NCBI RefSeq assembly: GCF_013181195.1
Contig: NZ_SMZP01000007.1
Span: forward strand, 186,001 to 250,000
DNA from: Caulobacter sp. RHG1
GTDB taxonomy: Bacteria; Pseudomonadota; Alphaproteobacteria; Caulobacterales; Caulobacteraceae
DNA: 64,000 bases
Direction: 5' to 3'
The notes beneath the pieces are model-generated. The model saw only the letters and a list, made by a program, of their open reading frames with translations, searched no databases and was not told the origin of the DNA. Below, piece by piece: positions 10,165 through 18,670 of this stretch. Each line of letters begins with the position of its first letter. Position 1 is the stretch's first letter. Made by a program: the position numbers and the translations under genes.

Positions 10165-10614
10165 GCGGCGGCCTCCCGAAGGGCCTTGCGCATCGTCACT
10201 GTCGTCAAAGCTTCACGGCCAGCAAGAACCGACCCTTTTGACGCGCCAACCCAGGCTGCGCATTCCGCCGCAAGATTCAGCAATTTACCGGGATAAAGCT
10301 GATTTCCCACAAAAGCCCCTTTGCGAATTTGGCCGACATCGAACACGCACCGTGCTTCATCCCGCACTTTCGCCCCCGTTCGAACGGACGTTTAAGGCGA
10401 TCCTAGGCGTCCAACCGCATGCGGCAAGGCCATTTGGCGGCCATTCCGAAAATGCGCATTTCTCGTGCGACATCTGCACAAATTTCGATCACATGCCCGG
10501 AAGTCGATCGCTCGCTCATCTTTGTCGCAAGGGCTCGCTTGCGGCGTTTCGGGCGGCGTGATCGGTGCGCTTCAGCAATGGGCGGTTCGCCGCCGACGGG
10601 ACCGAGTGGAACCG
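10165..10614. other. Intergenic region upstream of glnB
   Basis: About 450 bases between the divergent histidine phosphatase and glnB. A 68-codon minus-strand reading frame covers part of it but has no family signature. No clear sigma-54 or NtrC site was found by eye. It presumably holds the promoters of both genes and a glnBA leader. Confidence 0.4.
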
Positions 10615-10953
10615 ATGAAGAAGATCGAAGCCGTCATCAAGCCGTTCAAGCTGGATGAGGTGAAGGAAGCCCTGCAAGAGATGGGCGTCCAGGGCATGAC
10701 CGTGCTCGAAGCCAAGGGCTATGGCCGTCAGAAGGGCCACACCGAGCTGTACCGCGGCGCCGAGTACGTCGTGGACTTCCTCCCCAAGATCAAGGTGGAG
10801 GTCGTCGTCGAGGACAGCCAGCTGGACGCCGCATTGGACGCCATCACCCGCGCCGCCCGGACGGGCCGCATCGGCGACGGCAAGATTTTCGTCTCGGACA
10901 TCGCGGAAGTGGTCCGCATCCGAACCGGAGAAACCGGCCCGGCCGCCGTCTGA
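10615..10953 (+). CDS. glnB: Nitrogen regulatory protein P-II
   Basis: Trimeric PII signalling protein of 112 residues, the exact family length, which senses 2-oxoglutarate and ATP/ADP and controls glutamine synthetase adenylylation and NtrB. It begins MKKIEAVIKPFKLDEV. The T-loop has the uridylylation tyrosine in RGAEYVVDF at residue 51, and the C-terminal signature TGRIGDGKIFV is present. An upstream in-frame ATG is ignored because the family starts at this residue. Glutamine synthetase follows 49 bases later, the classic glnBA operon. Confidence 0.97.
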   Translation: MKKIEAVIKPFKLDEVKEALQEMGVQGMTVLEAKGYGRQKGHTELYRGAEYVVDFLPKIKVEVVVEDSQLDAALDAITRAARTGRIGDGKIFVSDIAEVVRIRTGETGPAAV

Positions 10954-11002
10954 GGCGCTGGACCGTCAATCGCTACTGAAAGACACTACAAGGGGATACG
11001 GA

Positions 11003-12412
11003 ATGAGCACCGCCAAGGAAATCCTGGACCTGATCAAGGAAAAGGACGTCAAGTACGTCGACGTGCGCTTCACCGACATTCACGGCAAGATGCAGCACGT
11101 GACGTTCGACATCGATCTGGTCGACGACGAGTTCCTGACCGACGGCACCATGTTCGACGGCTCGTCGATCGCTGGCTGGAAGGCCATCAACGAGTCGGAC
11201 ATGAAGCTGCGTCCGGACCTGTCGAGCGCCATCATCGACCCGTTCTACCAGCAGACCACGCTGGCGCTGTTCTGCGACGTCGTGAACCCCGACACCGGCA
11301 CCCCCTACAACCGCGACCCCCGCTCGATCGCCAAGGCCGCGCTGAACTACGTGAAGTCGGCCGGCGTGGGCGACACCGTGTACTTCGGTCCGGAAGCTGA
11401 ATTCTTCATCTTCGACGACGTGCGCTGGTCGACCGCGCCTCACGACACCGGCTACTCGTACGACTCCACCGAACTGCCGGTGAATTCGAACAAGGCCTAT
11501 CCGGAAGGCAACATGGGCCACCGCCCGGGCCCGAAGGGCGGCTACTTCCCGGTCAATCCGGTCGACAGCAGCCAGGACCTGCGCGGCGAAATGCTGGCCG
11601 TCATGGGCGAGCTGGGCATGAAGCCGGAAAAGCACCACCACGAGGTGGCCCCTGCCCAGCACGAACTGGGCCTGAAGTTCGACACCATGGTCGTCATGGC
11701 CGACCGGATGCAGCTCTACAAGTACGTCATCCACAACGTCGCCGCCGCCTACGGCAAGACGGCCACCTTCATGGCCAAGCCGATGTTCGGCGACAACGGC
11801 TCGGGCATGCACGTGCACCAGTCGATCTGGCAGGACGGCAAGCCGCTATTCGCCGGTGACAAGTACGCTGGCCTCTCGCAGGACTGCCTGTACTACATCG
11901 GCGGCATCATCAAGCACGCCAAGGCGATCAACGCGTTCTCGAACTCGACGACGAACTCGTACAAGCGCCTGGTGCCTGGCTACGAAGCCCCGGTGAAGCT
12001 GGCCTACAGCTCGCGTAACCGCTCGGCCTCGATCCGCATCCCGCACGTCGACAGCCCGAAGGCCAAGCGCATCGAAGCCCGCTTCCCGGACCCGATGGGC
12101 AACCCGTACCTGACCTTCGTCGCCCTGCTGATGGCCGGCCTGGACGGCATCATCAACAAGATCGACCCGGGCGCGGCCGCCGACAAGAACCTGTACGACC
12201 TGCCGCCCCGCGAGCAGAAGAAGATCCCGGAAGTCTGCGGCTCGCTGCGCGAAGCCCTGGAAAGCCTGGACAAGGACCGCGCCTTCCTGAAGGCCGGCGG
12301 CGTCATGGATGACGACTTCATCGACAGCTACATCGAGCTGAAGATGGAAGAAGTGATGCGTCTTCAACTGCACCCGCACCCGGTCGAATTCGAGATGTAC
12401 TACAAGTGCTAA
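11003..12412 (+). CDS. glnA: Glutamine synthetase type I
   Basis: Dodecameric ammonia-assimilating enzyme of 469 residues (glutamate, ammonia and ATP to glutamine). It begins MSTAKEILDLIKEKDVKYVD, preceded by AAGGGG about 8 bases upstream. The active-site signatures FDGSSIAGWKAI, KPMFGDNGSGMHVHQS and the adenylylation-site region NLYDLPPRE (tyrosine near residue 398) are all present, so it is the PII/GlnE-regulated GSI-beta form. It is cotranscribed with glnB and ends at a strong terminator. Confidence 0.98.
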   Translation: MSTAKEILDLIKEKDVKYVDVRFTDIHGKMQHVTFDIDLVDDEFLTDGTMFDGSSIAGWKAINESDMKLRPDLSSAIIDPFYQQTTLALFCDVVNPDTGTPYNRDPRSIAKAALNYVKSAGVGDTVYFGPEAEFFIFDDVRWSTAPHDTGYSYDSTELPVNSNKAYPEGNMGHRPGPKGGYFPVNPVDSSQDLRGEMLAVMGELGMKPEKHHHEVAPAQHELGLKFDTMVVMADRMQLYKYVIHNVAAAYGKTATFMAKPMFGDNGSGMHVHQSIWQDGKPLFAGDKYAGLSQDCLYYIGGIIKHAKAINAFSNSTTNSYKRLVPGYEAPVKLAYSSRNRSASIRIPHVDSPKAKRIEARFPDPMGNPYLTFVALLMAGLDGIINKIDPGAAADKNLYDLPPREQKKIPEVCGSLREALESLDKDRAFLKAGGVMDDDFIDSYIELKMEEVMRLQLHPHPVEFEMYYKC

Positions 12413-12439
12413 TCGCGTAAGCGGATAGAACAACGACGA

Positions 12440-12468
12440 GGGCCGGAGAGCGATCTCCGGCCCTTTTT
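12440..12468 (+). terminator. Intrinsic terminator after glnA
   Basis: Perfect 10-bp stem GGGCCGGAGA/TCTCCGGCCC (12440-12449 and 12454-12463) with a GCGA tetraloop, followed by five T residues, 28 bases after the glnA stop. Confidence 0.92.
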
Positions 12469-12705
12469 CGTCGCATCGCGAAGTCATCGCCGCGCCGGCG
12501 AGTAGAATGATTTATTACTTACTGGGCGCCGCATGAACAAAATTGTCGCAACTTCGCAACATAAACGACGTAATCGCCCGAAACGGGCTTAAAACGTCCG
12601 TTCCGAGATATCCCGAGAGCCGGGACTTCGCTTATCGCAGCCTCAATAGAAGCGCTGCGAACGCCCCAGTAGAGTCGGCGAGAGCGGCGCCTGCATCATC
12701 ACAGG

Positions 12706-14889
12706 ATGTCTCTCATGCTTCCCAAGCAATCCCTCCGTCGCACCCTCTCGGTGTCGTGCGGCCTGGCCGCGCTGACGGTCTCGCTGGCCGCCGGCTCGGC
12801 CGCCCTCGCCCAGGACTCTAAGGTCGGTGAGATCATCATCACCGCCCAACGCCGCAGCGAAAATCTGCAGGAAGTCCCCGTCTCGGTAGCCGCCATCGGC
12901 GGCGAGAAGCTGCAATCGACCTTCGCCGCCGGCGACGACATCCTGGCCTTGTCGGCCAAGGCGCCGGGCCTGTACGCCGAGTCCTCGAACGGTCGCGCCG
13001 CCCCGCGCTTCTACATCCGCGGCCTGGGCAACGCCGACTTCGATCTGGCCGCCTCGCAGCCGGTGTCGATCATCCAGGACGAAGTCGTTCTCGAAAACGT
13101 CGTACTGAAGAGCTCGCCGATCTATGACCTCGACCACGTCGAAGTCCTGCGCGGTCCGCAAGGCACGCTGTTTGGCCGCAACACCACGGCCGGCATCGTC
13201 AAGTTCGACACCGTCAAGCCCAGCGAAGAGTTCAAGGGTCGTGCGGCCGCTTCCTACGGCAGCTTCAACACCTTCACCTTCGACGGCGGCGTCGGCGGCG
13301 CCATCGTCCCAGGCAAGGTCGCGGTCCGCGCCTCGGCCCTGCTCCAGCGTCGCGACGACTGGATCGACAACACCTTCACCAAGAAGGACAACGCGCTGGG
13401 CGGCTTCGAGGAAAAGGCCGGTCGCCTGCAGGTGCTGTTCACCCCCACCGAAAAGCTCTCGGCCCTGTTCAACGTCCACGCCCGCGACCTGGACGGCACC
13501 GCTGCGGTGTTCCGCGCCAACGTGCTGACCAAGGGCTCGAACCAGCTGAACGGCAACTACGACCGCGACAAGGTCGCCTACGACGCCGGCGGCGGCAACC
13601 ATCAGCGCTACAAGGGCTATGGCGCCTCGGCCAACATCCAGTACGACCTGGGCGGCGCCAAGCTGACCTCGATCACCGCCTATGAGAACACCCATGGCTA
13701 CAGCCGCGGCGACATCGACGGCGGCAACCCCGCTGGCCCGGGCTTCATCCCGTTCCAGTCGGACACCCAGGATGCGATCCCGAACCTGTTCCAGTGGACC
13801 CAGGAAGTCCGCCTGGCCAGCGACACCGACGGTCCGTTGAGCTGGCAGGTCGGCGGCTTCTACTTCGACACCAAGTACGCCATCGAGACCAACCCCTTCT
13901 TCATGCCGCCTACCCGTCTGCAGCAGAAGAACAAGGCCTGGGCCGTGTTCGGTCAGGCTTCCTACGCCGTCACCGAAGCGTTCACCCTGACCGGCGGCCT
14001 GCGCTACACCGAAGACGACAAGGACCTGAAGGTCATGTTCGGCAACGCCGCACCGGCCGTCTCGGTCTCCGACGACCATCTCTCGTGGGACGTCTCGGCC
14101 TTCCTGAAGCTGGACGAGAACGTCAGCGTCTACGGCAAGGTCGCCTCGGGCTTCCGCGGTCCGTCGATCCAGGGTCGCGACATCGCCTTCGGTTCGCCGG
14201 CCTCGACCGCCCGCTCCGAGACCATCATGTCGTATGAAGTCGGCCTGAAGAGCGAACTGCTGGACCGTCGCATCCGCCTGAACGGCGCGATGTTCGCCTA
14301 CACGGTCGACGACCCGCAGTTCAGCGCCGTCGGCGGCGGCAGCAACTCCAACCGCCTGATCAACGCCAAGAAGGGCGAGGCCTTCGGTCTGGAACTGGAC
14401 AGCGAGTTCGTGATCACCCCGAACTTCGTGGTCACGGCCGGCTACAGCTTCGCCCAGACCAAGATCAAGGACAGCACGCTGGCCGTCGCGCCTTGCGCCG
14501 CCTGCACCGTCACCGATCCGCTGAACGCCGCCGGCCAGGCCCTGGTCAACGGCAACCCGTTCCCGAACGCGCCGCGCTACACCTTCGACTTCACCGCGCG
14601 CTACTCGTACCCGGTCGCCTCGGGCGAGCTGTTCGCCTTCACCGACTGGAAGCGTCAGGGCTACACGAACCTGTTCCTGTACCAGTCGAAGGAGTTCTAC
14701 TCGAAGAACGACTTCGAGGGCGGCCTGAAGCTCGGTTACGCCAACAAGGCCGCAGGTTGGGAAGTCGCCGCCTTCGCGCGCAACATCACCAACGAGCACA
14801 ACATCAAGGGCGCGATCGACTTCAACAACCTGACCGCGTTCGTCAACGAGCCGCGCGTGATCGGCGTCTCGGTCAACGCCAACTTCTAG
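12706..14889 (+). CDS. TonB-dependent outer-membrane receptor
   Basis: Outer-membrane beta-barrel transporter of 727 residues. A signal peptide ends near SAALAQ (residue 36), then a TonB-box-like region (KVGEIIITAQRR), a plug domain with LRGPQGTLFGRNTTAGIV near 145-162, and a 22-strand barrel ending in aromatic NANF, with the family C-terminal region YTNLFLYQS. It belongs to the large CirA-like set expanded in Caulobacter, which has few porins. The substrate is not predictable. No regulator or partner is adjacent, and it ends at its own terminator. The start could also be the ATG at 12715. Confidence 0.92.
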   Translation: MSLMLPKQSLRRTLSVSCGLAALTVSLAAGSAALAQDSKVGEIIITAQRRSENLQEVPVSVAAIGGEKLQSTFAAGDDILALSAKAPGLYAESSNGRAAPRFYIRGLGNADFDLAASQPVSIIQDEVVLENVVLKSSPIYDLDHVEVLRGPQGTLFGRNTTAGIVKFDTVKPSEEFKGRAAASYGSFNTFTFDGGVGGAIVPGKVAVRASALLQRRDDWIDNTFTKKDNALGGFEEKAGRLQVLFTPTEKLSALFNVHARDLDGTAAVFRANVLTKGSNQLNGNYDRDKVAYDAGGGNHQRYKGYGASANIQYDLGGAKLTSITAYENTHGYSRGDIDGGNPAGPGFIPFQSDTQDAIPNLFQWTQEVRLASDTDGPLSWQVGGFYFDTKYAIETNPFFMPPTRLQQKNKAWAVFGQASYAVTEAFTLTGGLRYTEDDKDLKVMFGNAAPAVSVSDDHLSWDVSAFLKLDENVSVYGKVASGFRGPSIQGRDIAFGSPASTARSETIMSYEVGLKSELLDRRIRLNGAMFAYTVDDPQFSAVGGGSNSNRLINAKKGEAFGLELDSEFVITPNFVVTAGYSFAQTKIKDSTLAVAPCAACTVTDPLNAAGQALVNGNPFPNAPRYTFDFTARYSYPVASGELFAFTDWKRQGYTNLFLYQSKEFYSKNDFEGGLKLGYANKAAGWEVAAFARNITNEHNIKGAIDFNNLTAFVNEPRVIGVSVNANF

Positions 14890-14914
14890 GACCTTCGGGA
14901 CCTCGAAACGGAAA

Positions 14915-14941
14915 GGCCGCGGAGCGATCCGCGGCCTTTTT
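14915..14941 (+). terminator. Intrinsic terminator after the TonB-dependent receptor
   Basis: Perfect 9-bp stem GGCCGCGGA/TCCGCGGCC (14915-14923 and 14928-14936) with a GCGA loop and a run of five T residues. It uses the same tetraloop design as the glnA terminator and ends just before the convergent monooxygenase gene. Confidence 0.9.
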
Positions 14942-14949
14942 CTTGGGTT

Positions 14950-15345
14950 CTAGGCTTTCAGCCCGTGGCCGATGACGGGCGTGGTCTCGAAGCGCTGCGG
15001 GAAGCCGGCGATCAATGGCCGGCCCTTGGCGATGGCGGCCTGCACGCCCGGCAGCTTCAGCGAGGCGGCGTGGGCGTCCTTGTCAGTCCAGACCTCGGTG
15101 ATCCACAGAGCGTCGGCGTTGGTCGGGTCCCGGGCGATCACGTAGGATAGACAGCCGGGCATATCGCCGGTCCCCTCGCCCAGGATCGCCAGCAATTCGT
15201 CGCGCTTGCCGGGCGCAGCCAGCATCTGGCCGATCAGTCCATACATCGGTTTGCTCTCCTGAGCCTGTGCGGTGGAGGCGAACGCGGCGGCGGCGAGGCC
15301 GCCGGCCAGGGCGTCGCGCCGGTCGAGGATCGTCACGCCTTGCAC
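14950..15345 (-). CDS. Secreted antibiotic-biosynthesis-monooxygenase-like protein
   Basis: 131 residues. The N-terminus has a twin-arginine-like signal (DRRDALAGGLAAAAFASTAQAQ), then an ABM/quinol-monooxygenase fold domain recognisable from MYGLIGQMLAAPGKRDELLAIL and LWITEVWTDKDAHAASL. ABM proteins are small dimeric ferredoxin-like enzymes of mostly unknown substrate. The ATG at 15345 overlaps the upstream Kazal gene by 13 bases; a GTG at 15336 that overlaps its stop as GTGA is an equally good start. The overlap suggests translational coupling in a two-gene operon. Confidence 0.75.
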   Translation of the reverse strand: MQGVTILDRRDALAGGLAAAAFASTAQAQESKPMYGLIGQMLAAPGKRDELLAILGEGTGDMPGCLSYVIARDPTNADALWITEVWTDKDAHAASLKLPGVQAAIAKGRPLIAGFPQRFETTPVIGHGLKA

Positions 15346-15677
15346 TCGCCTTGGGCGGCGACGCTAGCCCCGGCGCCGGCAGCCTGGCAGGCGTTGCCAT
15401 AGGTCTTGCCGTCGCAGCCGCAGACCGGCTGGTAGATCATCGGGCACATATCCGGCTTCTTGCGGCAGACACCCGCCGCGTCGGCGACGGTCCGGCACTG
15501 GCCGACCTTCATTTCGCAGGTCAGGCCCGACTGGCACTGGAAGCCGGCGAATCCGCCGCACATGCCGCCCTCGGCGACGGGCGTTCGCGGGCCGCCGGAC
15601 GGCGGCGGCGTGGACTGCCCCGGCGCGCTGCACGCGGTCACCAGGATCAGGGCGAGGCAGGCGAGCAGACGGCGCAT
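15333..15677 (-). CDS. Kazal-type protease-inhibitor-domain lipoprotein
   Basis: 114 residues with a lipoprotein signal (LLACLALILVTAC, lipid cysteine at residue 16) and a proline-rich linker. A cysteine-rich region follows, ending in the Kazal signature YQPVCGCDGKTYGNAC at residues 82-97. Further cysteines at 40, 48, 54, 61, 71 and 78 form a second small disulphide-rich module. Kazal domains inhibit serine proteases; here it would sit in the envelope. GGAG precedes the ATG. It is the first gene of a pair with the monooxygenase and is divergent from the amidohydrolases. Confidence 0.85.
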   Translation of the reverse strand: MRRLLACLALILVTACSAPGQSTPPPSGGPRTPVAEGGMCGGFAGFQCQSGLTCEMKVGQCRTVADAAGVCRKKPDMCPMIYQPVCGCDGKTYGNACQAAGAGASVAAQGECKA

Positions 15678-15761
15678 GAGCAATCTCCGATAGCGGGTAC
15701 GACTTGATAAGCCGGTTCTTTTCGTCTGTCCTTCCCGCCTCTTCGAGAGTCGGGGTTTTTC

Positions 15762-17213
15762 ATGATCAGATGGCGTAGCGTGGCGATGGCCACCAGCCTG
15801 CTGGCGATCGGGCTTTCCGCCTGCGCCACCACCGGGACCACAGCGCCCGCCAAGCCGGCCGAGAAGGCCGAGGCCAAGCCGCTGCCCAAGGGCCTGGACG
15901 GCCAGGCGTCGAGCGGCTTCCCGTCGACCTATCTGCCCCTGCCCTCGCGCCCGACGGCCTTCGTCGGCGCCACGATCCTGACCGCGACGGGCCAGCAGAT
16001 CGACAATGGCGTGATCTTCGTCGCGGGCGGCAAGATCGCCTCGGTCGGCGGTCCGGAGACCCCGATCCCGGCCGACATCGCCGTGATCGACGCCAAGGGC
16101 AAGTGGATCACGCCTGGCATCATCGACGCCCATAGCCACCTGGGCGTCTATCCCTCGCCCGGCGTCTCGGCTCGCTCGGACGGCAACGAGGCCACCGACC
16201 CGAACACCGCCCAGGTCTGGGCCGAGCATTCTGTGTGGCCGCAGGACCCCGGCTTCAACCGGGCCCGCGCCGGCGGCGTCACGACCCTGCAGATCCTCCC
16301 CGGCTCGGCCAACCTGTTCGGCGGCCGCTCGGTGACGCTGAAGAACGTCCCGTCCCTGACCATGCAGGGCATGAAGTTCCCCGACGCGCCCTACGGCCTG
16401 AAGATGGCCTGCGGTGAGAACCCCAAGCGCGTCTATGGCGGCAAGGGCCGCTCGCCCTCCACCGCGATGGGCAACGTCTTCGGCTATCGCAAGGCCTGGA
16501 TCGACGCGGCCGACTACAGCCGCAAGTGGGACGACTATCGGTCCAAGCAGCAGAAGGGCGAAAAGGGCGACGCCCCCAAGCGCGACCTGCAGCTGGAGAC
16601 CCTGGCCGGCGTGCTGAAGGGCGAGATCCTGGTGCACAATCACTGCTACCGCGCCGACGAGGAAGCCGTGATGGTCGATATCGCCAAGGAGTTCGGCTAC
16701 AAGATCACGATGTTCCACCACGCGGTGGAGAGCTACAAGATCGCGCCTCTCCTGGCCCGCGAAGGCATCTGCTCGGCGACCTGGTCGTCGTGGACCGGCT
16801 TCAAGATGGAAAGCCTGGACGGCATCGACGCCAACGCCGCCATCCTGTGGAAGGCCGGCGCCTGCGTCGTCATCCACTCCGACGACCCGATCATGACCCA
16901 GCGGCTGAACCAGGAAGCCGCCATCGCCATGACCGCCGGCAACAAGCTGGGCTACGGCATCAGCCGCGCCGAGGCGATCAAGTGGATCACCGCCAACCCG
17001 GCCAAGTCCATGGGCATCGACGGCAAGACCGGCAGCCTCGAAGCCGGCAAGGCCGCCGACCTGGTGGTCTGGAGCCGTGACCCGTTCAGCGTCTACGCCC
17101 AGGCCGAGCAGGTCTTCGTCGACGGCGCCCTGATCTACGACCGCAAGGACAAGCGCTTCCAGCCCAAGTCCGATTTCGAGCTCGGCCAGCCCGGCCAGGG
17201 AGCGTTCAACTGA
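15762..17213 (+). CDS. Amidohydrolase lipoprotein (imidazolonepropionase-like)
   Basis: Metal-dependent hydrolase of 483 residues with a lipoprotein signal (lipobox LSAC, cysteine 21), so it probably acts in the periplasm. The metal-site residues are visible: HxH at 124/126 (DAHSHLG), histidines at 292/294 (VHNHCYR) and 319/320 (MFHHAVE), and aspartates at 374/375 (IHSDDPIM). The C-terminal composite domain (KTGSLEAGKAADLVVWSRDP) is typical. The substrate may be a peptide-like or cyclic amide compound. It overlaps the next gene by one base (TGATG) and is likely a partner of it. Confidence 0.9.
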   Translation: MIRWRSVAMATSLLAIGLSACATTGTTAPAKPAEKAEAKPLPKGLDGQASSGFPSTYLPLPSRPTAFVGATILTATGQQIDNGVIFVAGGKIASVGGPETPIPADIAVIDAKGKWITPGIIDAHSHLGVYPSPGVSARSDGNEATDPNTAQVWAEHSVWPQDPGFNRARAGGVTTLQILPGSANLFGGRSVTLKNVPSLTMQGMKFPDAPYGLKMACGENPKRVYGGKGRSPSTAMGNVFGYRKAWIDAADYSRKWDDYRSKQQKGEKGDAPKRDLQLETLAGVLKGEILVHNHCYRADEEAVMVDIAKEFGYKITMFHHAVESYKIAPLLAREGICSATWSSWTGFKMESLDGIDANAAILWKAGACVVIHSDDPIMTQRLNQEAAIAMTAGNKLGYGISRAEAIKWITANPAKSMGIDGKTGSLEAGKAADLVVWSRDPFSVYAQAEQVFVDGALIYDRKDKRFQPKSDFELGQPGQGAFN

Positions 17214-18565
17214 TGATCCGGTCACTGCTTCTCGCCAGCGCCGCCGCTGCGCTCGCCCTCCCCGCAGCCGCTGAAACGATCGCCATCGTCAACGCCCGCA
17301 TCGAGCCGGTCTCCAGCGCCGCCATCCCGGCCGGGACCCTGGTGATCCGCGACGGCAAGATCGCCGCCGTCGGCGCCAACGTCCCGGTGCCGGCCGGCGC
17401 CAAGGTCATCGACGCCAAGGGCGGGGTCGTCACCCCCGGCCTGGTCGCCCCGTCCTCGAACCTCGGCGCGTCCGAGATCGGCGGGGTGCGTGAGACCCGC
17501 GACGACGGCACCGGCAACGCCCTGTCGGCCGCCTTCGACATCGCCTACGGCGTCAATCCGATGTCGCCGATGATCGGCCTGGCCCGCGACGGCGGGATCA
17601 CCAGCTCGGCTGTCACGCCCGTCCTGTCGGGCAGCGGCGCCGGCGCTCACGTCCATGCCGACGACGGCGAGGTCGAGGAGATGACCGCCGGCAAGGACGG
17701 CGCGGGCGATCCGCCCCTGTTCGGCGGCCAGGCCGCGTTCATCCGCCTGAAGGCCGGCGCGCCCGATATCGTCGAGGCCTCCAAGCTGGCCGTCACCGTC
17801 TCGCTCGGCCAGAGCGGCGCCCGCGCCGCCGGCGGTTCGCGCGGCGCCAGCCTGATCCTGATCCGTTCGGCGCTCGAGGACGCCCGGGCCTTCGCCGCCC
17901 GCCGCACCGCGTTCGAGCAGGGCGCGACCCGCGACTTCGGCCTGTCGCGCCTGGATCTGGCCGCCCTGATCCCGGTCGTGCAGGGCAAGGTCCCGCTGCT
18001 GATCCGCGTCTCCCGCGCCGCCGACATCCGCCAGGCCCTGAAGCTGGCGGCCGATGAGAAGATCCGCATCATCCTGGAAGGCGCCGAGGAGGGCTGGATG
18101 GTCGCTCCGGAAATCGCCAAGGCCGGCGTGCCCGTGATCGTCGACGCCCAGGCCGACCTGCCCGACAGCTTCGAGACCCTGGGCTCGCGCCTCGACAACG
18201 CCGCCCGGCTGCACGCCGCCGGCGTCAGCGTGGCGATCAATGGCTCGCGAGACTTCAACAACCTGCGCCAGGAGCGGCTGAACGCCGGCCTCGCGGTGGC
18301 CAACGGCTTGCCCTATGCGGCCGCCCTGGCCGGCGTGACCCTGATCCCGGCCAGGATCTGGGGCCAGGACGGCAAGATCGGCTCGCTGGACGTGGGCAAG
18401 CAGGCCGACGTGGTGGTCTGGAACGGCGATCCGCTGGAGACGACCAGCTGGCCGCTGAACGTCTTCGTCGCCGGCGTCGAGCAGCCGCAGGACAGCCGCC
18501 AGACCCAGCTGCGCGACCGCTACGCCAGCAGCGACCAGAGCGGCTACCCCGCCGCCTACCGCTAG
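17213..18565 (+). CDS. Degenerate amidohydrolase-family protein
   Basis: 450 residues with a Sec signal (ending LPAAAE) and the amidohydrolase composite domain (EPVSSAAIPAGTLVIRDGKI; GKIGSLDVGKQADVVVWNGD). The metal ligands are missing: the HxH position reads PSSNLG (residues 80-85), the histidines seen in the upstream paralogue align with R265 and E289/G290, and the aspartates align with S345/R346. It is therefore unlikely to be a normal metallohydrolase. Its coupling to the intact paralogue suggests a partner or scaffold subunit. The reading frame is intact. Confidence 0.85.
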   Translation: MIRSLLLASAAAALALPAAAETIAIVNARIEPVSSAAIPAGTLVIRDGKIAAVGANVPVPAGAKVIDAKGGVVTPGLVAPSSNLGASEIGGVRETRDDGTGNALSAAFDIAYGVNPMSPMIGLARDGGITSSAVTPVLSGSGAGAHVHADDGEVEEMTAGKDGAGDPPLFGGQAAFIRLKAGAPDIVEASKLAVTVSLGQSGARAAGGSRGASLILIRSALEDARAFAARRTAFEQGATRDFGLSRLDLAALIPVVQGKVPLLIRVSRAADIRQALKLAADEKIRIILEGAEEGWMVAPEIAKAGVPVIVDAQADLPDSFETLGSRLDNAARLHAAGVSVAINGSRDFNNLRQERLNAGLAVANGLPYAAALAGVTLIPARIWGQDGKIGSLDVGKQADVVVWNGDPLETTSWPLNVFVAGVEQPQDSRQTQLRDRYASSDQSGYPAAYR

Positions 18566-18572
18566 ACCGACC

Positions 18573-18603
18573 TCCGCCCCCGGCTCGCGCTGGGGGCGGA
18601 TTT
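18573..18603 (+). terminator. Probable terminator after the amidohydrolase pair
   Basis: Nine-bp stem TCCGCCCCC/GGGGGCGGA (18573-18581 and 18592-18600) followed by TTTCGCTTTT. The T-tract is interrupted, so termination may be partial. Confidence 0.6.
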
Positions 18604-18670
18604 CGCTTTTCAGTGGAAGCCGCTCGCCGCATACGAGGCCCCTGCACCCGAATCGCCTAGACTTCCGCCG

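Noticed and set aside
10161..10367. 68-codon minus-strand frame overlapping the histidine phosphatase start
   Set aside because: It overlaps the start by four bases as ATGA, but has no family signature, no clear codon bias and lies in the glnB regulatory region. Kept as intergenic.
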